51,300 bases of DNA, from the NCBI GenBank assembly GCA_964636885.1, contig CAZWVA010000012.1, positions 1-51,300 of the forward strand, read 5' to 3'. The notes under the pieces are model-generated. The model searched no databases and was not told the origin of the DNA. It saw only the letters and a program-made list of their open reading frames with translations. The DNA comes from CAZWVA01 sp964636885. Its GTDB lineage: Bacteria > Desulfobacterota_D > UBA1144 > Nemesobacterales > CSP1-2. Both the position numbers and the translations under genes were made by a program. Positions 1-8,111 of the stretch are shown here, piece by piece. Numbering within the stretch: position 1 is the first letter of the stretch; each line of letters starts with the position of its first letter.

Positions 1-61
1 ATTCTTAGATGAGGCAACGATTCCTCTTCAGATAGATTTCTGATTAGTCAACGCGGCGAAC

Positions 62-89
62 TTGACATATTAAAAATATAAGCTATAGT
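62..89 (+). promoter_or_regulatory. sigma-70 promoter for uvrD
   Basis: A -35 box TTGACA (62-67) and a -10 box TATAGT (84-89) are separated by 16 bp. This is close to consensus, and transcription should start near 96. That leaves a leader of about 180 nt before the helicase gene at 276. Assignment to uvrD is by position and orientation only. Confidence 0.6.
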
Positions 90-168
90 CGTTATTCACA
101 GAGCTATTTCCACGAAATAAGAAATCAACGATTAGTGAACTATCGGAATCTTACTGCGATGTAAGGTT

Positions 169-214
169 AATAAGGGGAAGAAGAACTTTGAGTATGCGCG
201 GTTCTCTCCTTATT
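169..214 (+). other. hairpin in the uvrD leader
   Basis: The two arms AATAAGG (169-175) and CCTTATT (208-214) pair perfectly. Inside them AGAAC (182-186) pairs with GTTCT (201-205), giving a two-step stem around a 14-nt loop. It lies between the promoter and the start codon. There is no U-run, so it is not an intrinsic terminator. A role in mRNA stability or regulation is a guess. Confidence 0.4.
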
Positions 215-275
215 AGTAGATGCTTTTTATGCGATTTATGCTCCTTTTAATTACTCGTAACCTACGGAGGCGGAA

Positions 276-2435
276 ATGGAATCTACTCTATTGGATGAAC
301 TCAATCCATCCCAGGTAGAAGCGGTTATACATCCTGGAGGGCCGGTTCTCGTTCTTGCGGGTGCCGGCTCCGGGAAAACTAGAATAATAACCCAGAGGAT
401 CGCCTATTTGATAAAAGAGAAGGCAGTAGCCCCTTCCAATATACTGGCCGTTACATTTACCAACAAGGCTGCAAATGAAATGAAAGAGAGGGTGCATCGC
501 CTTATTGCCCGTGATGCACGTGACCTATGGATAGGAACCTTTCATTCGGTTTGTCTTAGAATCTTAAAGAAGGAAATAGACAAACTCGAGGGGTATAGAA
601 GAGATTTTATCATCTACGACGAGGTCGATCAGATAAAACTCATAAGGGAATGCATGAATCAGCTAGGCTTCAGCGACCGCTTATTCGATCCAAGGTCCAT
701 GCGCTCCCAGATAGATTGTGCTAAGAACAGGGGGCTTCACCCCGGTGATTTTGGATCGAATATATACGATGAAAGGATCTCTAGGGTTTACGAGTTATAC
801 GAAAAAGAACTCAGGAGATTAAACGCCCTGGACTTTGGAGACCTTCTCTATTTTATCGTTACCCTGTTTGAAAAGAGAGCGGATGTGCTCGAAAAATACC
901 AGAACCAGTTCCATCATATACTGGTAGACGAATACCAGGATACAAATCATCTGCAGTATAAAATCGTAAAACTGCTTTCTGGAAAACACAGAAACATCTT
1001 CGTTGTTGGAGATGACAATCAATCCATCTACGGGTGGCGGGGGGCGGATATAGGAAACATACTCAATTTTGAGAAGGATTTCCCGGATGCAAAAGTCATA
1101 AAGCTCGAGAGAAACTACAGATCGACCAAGAACATACTCAGATCAGCAAACGCCGTGATTCTGAGAAACAGGTACAGAAGCGACAAGAAGCTCTGGACCG
1201 ATAACCCTGAAGGGGAGCTAATAACATACTACGAAGCCCGTGATGAAAAGGATGAGGCCAGATACGTCGCTTCTCAAATCCAGTTTGAGATAAGTAATCG
1301 CGGACGTTCATACGGGGATTTTGCCGTATTCTATAGAACAAACAACCAATCGCGGTTAATAGAAGAAGAGCTCCTACATAGAGGGATTCCCTATACGATA
1401 GTAGGCGGAGTGGGTTTCTACGAACGGTCCGAAGTAAAGGACATTATGGCGTACTTACGCGTAATAGCGAATCCATTTGATGAATTAGGTCTAAGACGCA
1501 TAATCAATGTACCCCCCAGGGGAATCGGCAAGGGAACGATAGAGACCCTAGAGAGTATAGCCAAGGAGAACAACATCACGTTATTTGAAGCTATAGATCT
1601 TGCCGTTAAAGACAAACTCCTTCCTCAAAAGTCCTTAAACAACCTGGATAGATTCTACAGGCTTCTTACCGGACTCATAGAGGCATCGAAGGAGCTCACA
1701 ATAGTGAAGCTCCTTAAAGACATCATGGAGAAAACACACTACCTTGAGTCCTTGGGTACAGAAGAGGAAAGAAAAGAGAACATAGGAGAGATCTTAAACC
1801 TCGCAGCGGAGTTTGAGAGGGAAGAAAAGTGTACAAATATACACGATTTTCTTGACTGGGTAACCCTTGCAAGCGATATAGATAGGATCAGTGAAAAATC
1901 CGACCAGGTTACCCTCATGACCCTGCACTGTGCCAAGGGGCTCGAATTCCCGGTGGTATTCGTGATAGGGATGGAAGAAAGCCTCTTTCCCCATATAAAA
2001 TCCCTAGGAAACGGAAAGCTTATAGAGGAGGAAAGAAGGCTCTGTTATGTGGGAATCACAAGGGCAAAGGAAAAGATATACCTTACAAGCACATCCAAAA
2101 GAAGGTTATTCGGTATAGAACAGAGATCCATCCCTTCGAGGTTTATAATCGAGATTCCAAGGAAACTCCTCAACTGGGAGAGTTACCAAATGGGTTCATC
2201 CGAGGAGGGCTACAGCTCTCATCAAAACCATTCGATAACCGATGGAAACAGAAACGGGATTCATGGAAACGAAAACGGTTATATAATAGGGGAAAAGGTC
2301 GTACACCCCTCCTTTGGACAGGGCGTGATAAAGAGGATAGAAGGAGTGGGGGATGAAACAAAAGTGGTTGTCTCTTTTCCCAACCACGGCAATAAAAAGA
2401 TCATGGCAAGCTTTCTTGGACTAAAAAAAGTTTAG
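276..2435 (+). CDS. uvrD: UvrD/PcrA-type superfamily 1 DNA helicase
   Basis: An ATP-driven 3'-5' DNA helicase of the UvrD/PcrA/Rep group, used in excision repair, mismatch repair and removal of bound proteins from DNA. Visible motifs are Q13, Walker A AGAGSGKT (28-35), motif Ia TFTNKAANEMKER, the Walker B box DEYQDTN (218-224), motif III GDDNQSIYGWRGAD, motif IV NYRST, motif V TLHCAKGLEF and motif VI YVGITRA (591-597). The last 50 or so residues form the Tudor-like tail of UvrD/PcrA that contacts RNA polymerase. The length of 719 aa is normal. The ATG has a good ribosome site (GGAGG, about 8 nt upstream). It is transcribed alone from the promoter at 62-89. The family is certain; the choice between uvrD and pcrA is only a naming matter. 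Confidence 0.95.
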   Translation: MESTLLDELNPSQVEAVIHPGGPVLVLAGAGSGKTRIITQRIAYLIKEKAVAPSNILAVTFTNKAANEMKERVHRLIARDARDLWIGTFHSVCLRILKKEIDKLEGYRRDFIIYDEVDQIKLIRECMNQLGFSDRLFDPRSMRSQIDCAKNRGLHPGDFGSNIYDERISRVYELYEKELRRLNALDFGDLLYFIVTLFEKRADVLEKYQNQFHHILVDEYQDTNHLQYKIVKLLSGKHRNIFVVGDDNQSIYGWRGADIGNILNFEKDFPDAKVIKLERNYRSTKNILRSANAVILRNRYRSDKKLWTDNPEGELITYYEARDEKDEARYVASQIQFEISNRGRSYGDFAVFYRTNNQSRLIEEELLHRGIPYTIVGGVGFYERSEVKDIMAYLRVIANPFDELGLRRIINVPPRGIGKGTIETLESIAKENNITLFEAIDLAVKDKLLPQKSLNNLDRFYRLLTGLIEASKELTIVKLLKDIMEKTHYLESLGTEEERKENIGEILNLAAEFEREEKCTNIHDFLDWVTLASDIDRISEKSDQVTLMTLHCAKGLEFPVVFVIGMEESLFPHIKSLGNGKLIEEERRLCYVGITRAKEKIYLTSTSKRRLFGIEQRSIPSRFIIEIPRKLLNWESYQMGSSEEGYSSHQNHSITDGNRNGIHGNENGYIIGEKVVHPSFGQGVIKRIEGVGDETKVVVSFPNHGNKKIMASFLGLKKV

Positions 2436-2544
2436 CCTTAATAAGTGATTAAAATACGAATGCGAGTAGTGATAGAGCGCCTTCTATGGGTTTATACGAA
2501 TAAAACGATGCATTGCGCACGATCATGATATTTAGGAGGAAGTG

Positions 2545-3084
2545 ATGGGACAAGAAATAAAGATCGGAGATGTGGCTCCCGATTTCAGTCTGCCCGGCGT
2601 TGACGGGAGGAACTATTCTCTTTCTGACTTTAGAGATAAGAAGGTACTCGTCGTTATATTCAGCTGTAACCATTGTCCCTATGTACAGGCCTATGAAGAC
2701 AGGATCATCGCCCTCCAGGAGGAATTTAAGGATAAAGGGGTTTCTTTTATCGCCATAAATTCAAATGATGATAAGAGCTACCCAGAAGACAGCTTCGAGA
2801 ACATGGTAAAAAGGGCTAAAATGAAGGGATACAACTTCCCCTATTTAAGGGATAAATCACAGGATGTAGCACGTGTCTATGGAGCAACCCACACGCCTCA
2901 CATATTCGTCTTCGACGAGAAGAGAAGGCTTAGGTACACTGGGAAAATAGACGATAACTGGAGGGAGCCAGATAAGGTCAAGGAACGCTATCTTAGAGAT
3001 GCGATTCTTGATCTCCTCGAAGGAAGGGAAGTGAGGAATCCAGAGACCTATGCCATAGGATGCACCATAAAATGGGCTAGGTAA
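2545..3084 (+). CDS. thioredoxin-fold redoxin, PRX_like1 family
   Basis: A 179-aa soluble protein of the AhpC/TSA thioredoxin fold. The N-terminal APDFSLPGVDG segment and the active-site motif SCNHCPY, a CxxC followed by Pro-Tyr, match the PRX_like1 subgroup. So do the later AINSND stretch, the VYGATHTPHIFVFD strand and the C-terminal GCTIKW ending. Such proteins reduce thiols or peroxides; the substrate is unknown. A GTG at 2542 is possible, but it sits 1 nt from the AGGAGGA ribosome site, so the ATG at 2545 is the better start. It has no operon partner: uvrD ends about 110 bp upstream and the next gene starts about 100 bp downstream. Confidence 0.85.
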   Translation: MGQEIKIGDVAPDFSLPGVDGRNYSLSDFRDKKVLVVIFSCNHCPYVQAYEDRIIALQEEFKDKGVSFIAINSNDDKSYPEDSFENMVKRAKMKGYNFPYLRDKSQDVARVYGATHTPHIFVFDEKRRLRYTGKIDDNWREPDKVKERYLRDAILDLLEGREVRNPETYAIGCTIKWAR

Positions 3085-3180
3085 GAGTCACAACTGATAC
3101 CACAGTCAGTACACTTTGAACCCTCTCGATTTAGAACCACACAAAGGAGTACCGATCCAGTATTTGTCCCTCTTAGAGAA

Positions 3181-3474
3181 ATGAGACACAGAAAGAAAAA
3201 GATAAAGCGTCAGCACAGTATGATAAAGGGGCTCAGGGAATTCCTAGAGGAGAAGATCTCGATCCTTGATTTTGTAGAAGGCGTCATCCCCGGTGAGATA
3301 AGGGTGGGAAGCGCCACGGGTGAGAACCTGATTGTGAGATACAAATACAGCACCCTAAGCGGCGCAAAGCTGATTGCAAGAAGCGGCTCCTCGATCCAAG
3401 AGGTGTTTGTCGTAACAAGGTTCCCGGAAAAGCTTAAGGACACACTAGAAAAGCTGAACACAAAAGAGACCTAG
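3181..3474 (+). CDS. DUF2103 family small protein, probable metal-binding
   Basis: A 97-aa basic protein. The pattern of a basic start with His (RQHSMIKGLREFLEE), a central VIPGEI turn, and a C-terminal GAKLIARSGSSIQEVFVVT segment resembles the DUF2103 family of archaea and cyanobacteria, annotated as predicted metal-binding. The biochemical role of that family is not known to me. No Shine-Dalgarno lies at a useful distance; AAAGGAG is 32 nt upstream of the ATG and no alternative start codon lies between. Family assignment is from memory of the sequence pattern. Confidence 0.6.
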   Translation: MRHRKKKIKRQHSMIKGLREFLEEKISILDFVEGVIPGEIRVGSATGENLIVRYKYSTLSGAKLIARSGSSIQEVFVVTRFPEKLKDTLEKLNTKET

Positions 3475-3926
3475 GTACCAAAGGGCAAATCGAAAAGCCG
3501 ACTTTTACACTCCTTATAACGATCTGTGAAACACCGAACGACCGGATTTTGATCCAAGATTCAATAGTAAGTATTTCTAATTATTGGATTTTTTCATGAA
3601 CACGTAAAATCCAATACCAAAGTCTTAGAAAACACATGGGCCTAAAATACTCCTAAAGTAGTATTAAACTAATACCTTAGAATGATCCATCCCTCTTTAG
3701 TGGGAAATTCGTATATGAGCCGATAAAAGAGTGAATATTGCGTAAGTTCAACGCATAATTAACATATTAATACACATATGGGGAGTCAAAGCCATGGCAT
3801 TTATCTGTAATAGTATTACGGCCATAAACCGGCATATAAGCCTCGATGGAAACCGTGTTGCTTAGTAGCCTATTCCACAAGGACCTAGTGTTTAGCCCTC
3901 GAAACTGATAGTATAGGTGTGACGTT
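3475..3926. other. 452-bp AT-rich intergenic region before the histidine kinase
   Basis: I found no coding sequence with a credible start and ribosome site here. The region is AT-rich and contains an 11-bp inverted repeat at 3582-3616, a 13-bp palindrome GTAATAGTATTAC at 3807-3819, and a short inverted repeat TGCGT/ACGCA near 3738. It must hold the promoter of the kinase gene, but no -35/-10 pair stands out. Confidence 0.6.
3582..3616. repeat. 11-bp inverted repeat
   Basis: TATTGGATTTT (3582-3592) and its exact complement AAAATCCAATA (3606-3616) flank a 13-nt spacer. It could be a protein-binding site or the end of the DUF2103 transcript, since the left arm ends in T. It is AT-rich and lacks the GC stem of a typical terminator. 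Confidence 0.45.
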
Positions 3927-6860
3927 ATGTCAGATCAGGCAAATAGAGAGTTAGAGCTATTAACTGGCCTTATTCAAGCGGTACACAAGTCCACCGATTT
4001 ACAAAAGATCTACAGTATTGCTCTGGACCTAGTTACGAGTCTAGAAAACGTGGACATGGTGGCAATCTACCTCGTTGATAAGGAAAGGCGAGAGGCCATA
4101 CTCGAGGCCCAAAAAAACCTACCCGAAGATTACATAAGGAGGGCCGGGAGGATACCGTGCCATAAAGGGATAACCTGGAAGGTGATCGATACTGGCATGA
4201 TGCTGAATGTCGAGGACGCTCAGAAAGAGCCGGAAATAGGTCCTGCGGGTAGGGACCTTGGGCACCACGGCATCTTAGGGATACCCATAACTCTAGAGGA
4301 AAGGACGATAGGCGTAATCTGGTTTTTCAGCTATAAGGAACGCAAGTTCAGCGAGAAAGAGATAAAACTGCTTTCTACTATAGGTGACCAGCTCGCAATA
4401 GCCATAGCAAGGGCAAAGATGTTTGAAGAAATGAAACGACAGGCAGAAGTCCTTAATGAGAACCTAGCCCAATTGGCGAGGAAGAACCGTTACGAGACGA
4501 TCATAAGCACAGTAACCAGGAGTATCCATCAGTCAATAAACCTCGAGGAGGTTCTCGAAAACGCCGTTGAAGCGATGAATAAGAATATAGATGGGGTGGA
4601 CAATATCTCGATCTACCTGGTAGAAGGGGAAGAAGCGGTCATGAAGGCCAACAGGGGTTACCCGGATTGGTTTATAAAGCGGGTGAGCAGAATACCCTAT
4701 CCTAAAGGTTTTACTTGGAAGACCATTATAGAGGGCAGGCCGAGGTATGTTGCGGATGTGGACCAGGACACGGTTATAGGCCCCGCGGGAAGAGAGGTGG
4801 GAACGAAGAGCTACTTATCCATGCCGATTCGCTATTCTGGTAAGACGGTTGGGGCTATAAACATAAACTCTTTAAAGAAAAACGCCTTCGACGAAGAAGA
4901 GCTAAAACTACTCGATATAGTAGCACACCAAATCGAGATAGCCATTGGCAACGCAAAGGCGGCGGAGACCATGCGTGAGAACGAGGAACGTTACCGGACT
5001 GTTACGGAGACCGCATCAGATGCCATAATTTCGATTGACGAAGAAAGCAGGATACTATTTGCAAATCGAGCTGCTGAGAAGGTATTCGGCTACACCAGAG
5101 AAGAGATGCTGGGTCAACGACTCCTCATGCTGATGCCGGAAGATCTGCGTCAAGCCCACTTGAGTTCGATAAAACGGTATATAGAAACCGGCAAGCGCGG
5201 TATGAATTGGAATAGTATAGAATTTCCTGGACTACACAAGAGTGGAAAGAAGATACCTCTTGAGCTCTCCTTTAGTGAATTCATCAAAGACGGTAAGCGT
5301 ATTTTCACTGGCATCATACGCGACGTAACCGAGCGCAAGCAGGCGGAAGAACGGATACGGGAGCAAGCCGAGCTTCTCGATAAAGCACGAGATGCGATTA
5401 TCGTTCGAGACATGGAAGGGCGTATCGTCTATTGGAATAAAAGCGCGGAGCGGCTGTACGGTTGGCCAGCAGGGGAAGCCGCTGGCAAAAACGCCGATAG
5501 GCTTTTATTCAAAGAAGACTCGCCTCAAATCGGACAGGTAAAAAGGGATGTAATCGAGAAAGGAGAATGGATCGGAGAGTTAAGTCAAAGAACAAAACAG
5601 GGCAAGGAAATAATCGTTGAAAGTCGCTGGACCCTTGTGCGCGACGACGATGGTAAACCTAAATCGATGCTCATCGTGAATACGGACATCACAGAGAAGA
5701 AGAGGCTTGAAACCCAGTATCTCCGCTCACAAAGAATGGAAAGCATAGGAACCCTAGCAGGAGGAATCGCTCATGACCTGAACAACGTCTTGCAACCGAT
5801 AATGATGGCGTTGGAGCTATTGAGGAAAAAACTCACTGACGAACAAAGCCTGAACTGGATAAACACGATGGAAACAAGCGTCCAACGCGGGGCCAATCTG
5901 GTAAAACAGATCCTCTCGTTTGCAAAAGGGATGGAAGGCGAGAAGACGACTCTCCAGGTAAGACACATCATACTAGAGGTCCAAAAGATCCTTGAAGAGA
6001 CGTTTCCCAAATCGATAGATATACACACCGACCTACCGAGAGACCTCTGGATCATACTGGGAGACCCCACACAACTCCATCAGGTTTTGATGAACCTCTG
6101 TGTGAACGCTCGTGATGCTATGCCAAATGGAGGCAAATTGAGTATATCGGCAGAAAACCTGTTTATAGACGAAAACTACGCACGTATGAATATAAACGCC
6201 AAGGTCGGCCCGTATATCATAATTACCGTTTCAGATACAGGAAGTGGTATACCTCCTGAAATACTGGATAGGATTTTTGAGCCGTTTTTCACGACAAAGG
6301 AACCGGATAAGGGCACAGGGCTTGGTCTTTCAACGGCCTTTGGAATCGTTAAAGACCATGGCGGCTTCATAAATGTTTATAGCGAGGTTGGGAAAGGGAC
6401 GAGATTTAAGATCTATCTGCCTGCCGTTGAAACAACCGAAACAAAAGAACCCAGGGACAAAGGAGTCGAAGAACCGCTTTCAGGACACGGAGAATTGATA
6501 CTCGTTATTGATGATGAAGCATCTATTCGTGATATTACGAAGGTTACCCTGGAAAAACAAGGATATAGAACAATCACCGCAAGTGACGGTGCAGAGGGGT
6601 TAGCCCTCTACGTACAAAACAGAAAAGAAATCAAAGCGGTCATTCTGGATATTATGATGCCGATTATGGATGGTTTAGCAACAATCCGAGCCCTAAGGAA
6701 GATAGATCCACAGGTGAAAATCATACTCGTCAGTGGCTTAAAGGATAAGGGCGAGTCTGCCGAGCCCCTTGGCTACGACGTGGACGCGTTTTTACCGAAG
6801 CCCTACAAGGCGGAAACGCTTTTAAGGACATTACGCAAGGTCCTAAGCAGGGAGAGATAG
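3927..6860 (+). CDS. soluble hybrid histidine kinase: GAF-GAF-PAS-PAS-HisKA-HATPase-REC
   Basis: A 977-aa sensor kinase with no membrane segment, so it should sense a cytoplasmic signal. Two related GAF domains (about 10-165 and 185-345, both with a conserved GPAGR segment) are followed by two PAS domains (about 350-470 and 480-590). A HisKA helix carries the phospho-acceptor His616 in GGIAHDLNN, then comes an HATPase with N box (NLCVNARDA), G1 (DTGSGIP) and G2 (GTGLGLS). The C-terminal receiver carries Asp908 in LDIMMP. The HisKA form HDLNN is the NtrB-like type. The response regulator gene follows 147 bp downstream and is the likely partner, perhaps with phosphate passing through the attached receiver. 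The ATG is preceded by AGGTGTGA. The signal is unknown. Confidence 0.93.
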   Translation: MSDQANRELELLTGLIQAVHKSTDLQKIYSIALDLVTSLENVDMVAIYLVDKERREAILEAQKNLPEDYIRRAGRIPCHKGITWKVIDTGMMLNVEDAQKEPEIGPAGRDLGHHGILGIPITLEERTIGVIWFFSYKERKFSEKEIKLLSTIGDQLAIAIARAKMFEEMKRQAEVLNENLAQLARKNRYETIISTVTRSIHQSINLEEVLENAVEAMNKNIDGVDNISIYLVEGEEAVMKANRGYPDWFIKRVSRIPYPKGFTWKTIIEGRPRYVADVDQDTVIGPAGREVGTKSYLSMPIRYSGKTVGAININSLKKNAFDEEELKLLDIVAHQIEIAIGNAKAAETMRENEERYRTVTETASDAIISIDEESRILFANRAAEKVFGYTREEMLGQRLLMLMPEDLRQAHLSSIKRYIETGKRGMNWNSIEFPGLHKSGKKIPLELSFSEFIKDGKRIFTGIIRDVTERKQAEERIREQAELLDKARDAIIVRDMEGRIVYWNKSAERLYGWPAGEAAGKNADRLLFKEDSPQIGQVKRDVIEKGEWIGELSQRTKQGKEIIVESRWTLVRDDDGKPKSMLIVNTDITEKKRLETQYLRSQRMESIGTLAGGIAHDLNNVLQPIMMALELLRKKLTDEQSLNWINTMETSVQRGANLVKQILSFAKGMEGEKTTLQVRHIILEVQKILEETFPKSIDIHTDLPRDLWIILGDPTQLHQVLMNLCVNARDAMPNGGKLSISAENLFIDENYARMNINAKVGPYIIITVSDTGSGIPPEILDRIFEPFFTTKEPDKGTGLGLSTAFGIVKDHGGFINVYSEVGKGTRFKIYLPAVETTETKEPRDKGVEEPLSGHGELILVIDDEASIRDITKVTLEKQGYRTITASDGAEGLALYVQNRKEIKAVILDIMMPIMDGLATIRALRKIDPQVKIILVSGLKDKGESAEPLGYDVDAFLPKPYKAETLLRTLRKVLSRER

Positions 6861-7007
6861 GGGCTTAGAAACCTGGAAGAAAAAAGAATTTTGAAATCCC
6901 ATTTTAGCTTACCGTTGTCCTAGACGCTCTAATAACCGCGTCTTGAAATCGATTTTAAAATGATATTTCATATTACAAGACGGTAAGTCGATATAAGGAG
7001 AGAAAAA

Positions 7008-8081
7008 ATGTCAAAACGCATTCTCATCGTGGATGATGAAGAACCAAACCGGGAACTGCTAAGAAGCATACTAGACTCTCTAGGACACGATTCCGAAATA
7101 GCAGCGGATGGTTTTGAGGCCCTAGCCAAGTACAAGCTCGACATCGACCTCGTGCTTCTCGATGTAAACATGCCAGGGATGGATGGGTTTACGGTGACCC
7201 GACGTATCAGGGAGGATCCCGATTGTGGCAGCGTGCCTATCCTTATGGTGACAGCCCTCACGAGTAAAAACGATCGCCTTCGTGCCGTCGAAGCCGGTGC
7301 CAATGATTTTATCACAAAACCCATAGATGTCACCGAACTCAAAGTACGAATGGCGTCTCTACTTAGGATGAAGGAGGCCCAGGACGCCATTAAGCGACAC
7401 CAAGAGGAGCTGGAGAGAACGGTAGAGAAGCGGACCGCTTATCTACGTCAGTCATTAGATAATCTGGCAAAGGCCCATCGTGCAACATACGAGGCGCATC
7501 TAGATACGATTCGTTGCCTGGCAGTAGCCGCCGAATACAAGGACGAGAACACTGGGACACACATAAACCGTATGAGCCACTATACTGCCCTTCTGGCTCA
7601 GGGTTTAAACCTGCCGCCAAATGAAGTGGAGCTAATACTACACGCAAGCAAGATGCATGATGTGGGAAAGATAGGGATTCCTGACTCTATTCTCCTCAAG
7701 CCCGGCAAACTGACCGAAGAAGAGATGGAGATCATGAAGCAGCACACTATCATAGGCGCCCGTATCCTTGAGGGATCGTTATCGGAGATCCTCCAAGCCG
7801 GTAAGGTTATGGCTCTATCGCACCACGAAAAATGGGATGGAAGTGGCTATCCCAAAGGGCTTTCTGGAAAGGACATCCCTCTTTGGGGCCGGATCTGTGC
7901 GGTTGCGGATGTCTTCGATGCGATTACGAGCGATCGTCCCTATCATAAGGCCATGCCCAACGAGAAGGCCTACGAGATACTGCGCGAAGAACGCGGTAGG
8001 CACTTTGACCCAGGCATCATCGATGTATTCTTTGATCGGATAGAAGAGGTCTTGAAGATTCAGGAACGATACCGTGGTTGA
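7008..8081 (+). CDS. response regulator with HD-GYP domain, probable c-di-GMP phosphodiesterase
   Basis: A 357-aa RpfG-like regulator. The receiver domain (about 1-125) has the acidic pair D9/D10 and phospho-acceptor Asp52 in LLDVNMP. A short coiled linker (about 125-160) leads to an HD-GYP domain with the MHDVGKIGIPD metal site and the GSGYPKGL signature. HD-GYP proteins hydrolyse cyclic di-GMP, often controlling motility, biofilm or stress responses. The start has a strong ribosome site (AAGGAG, 7 nt). It lies downstream of the hybrid kinase on the same strand, so phosphorylation by that kinase is the natural inference. It converges with dnaE, with 30 bp between the stop codons. Confidence 0.93.
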   Translation: MSKRILIVDDEEPNRELLRSILDSLGHDSEIAADGFEALAKYKLDIDLVLLDVNMPGMDGFTVTRRIREDPDCGSVPILMVTALTSKNDRLRAVEAGANDFITKPIDVTELKVRMASLLRMKEAQDAIKRHQEELERTVEKRTAYLRQSLDNLAKAHRATYEAHLDTIRCLAVAAEYKDENTGTHINRMSHYTALLAQGLNLPPNEVELILHASKMHDVGKIGIPDSILLKPGKLTEEEMEIMKQHTIIGARILEGSLSEILQAGKVMALSHHEKWDGSGYPKGLSGKDIPLWGRICAVADVFDAITSDRPYHKAMPNEKAYEILREERGRHFDPGIIDVFFDRIEEVLKIQERYRG

Positions 8082-8111
8082 GATAACACCGTATTTTGGG
8101 TGAGTAAACAC

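Noticed and set aside
3780..3900. Possible GEMM (c-di-GMP) riboswitch before the kinase gene
   Set aside because: Only loosely similar stretches; the two conserved stems and the tetraloop receptor are not there.
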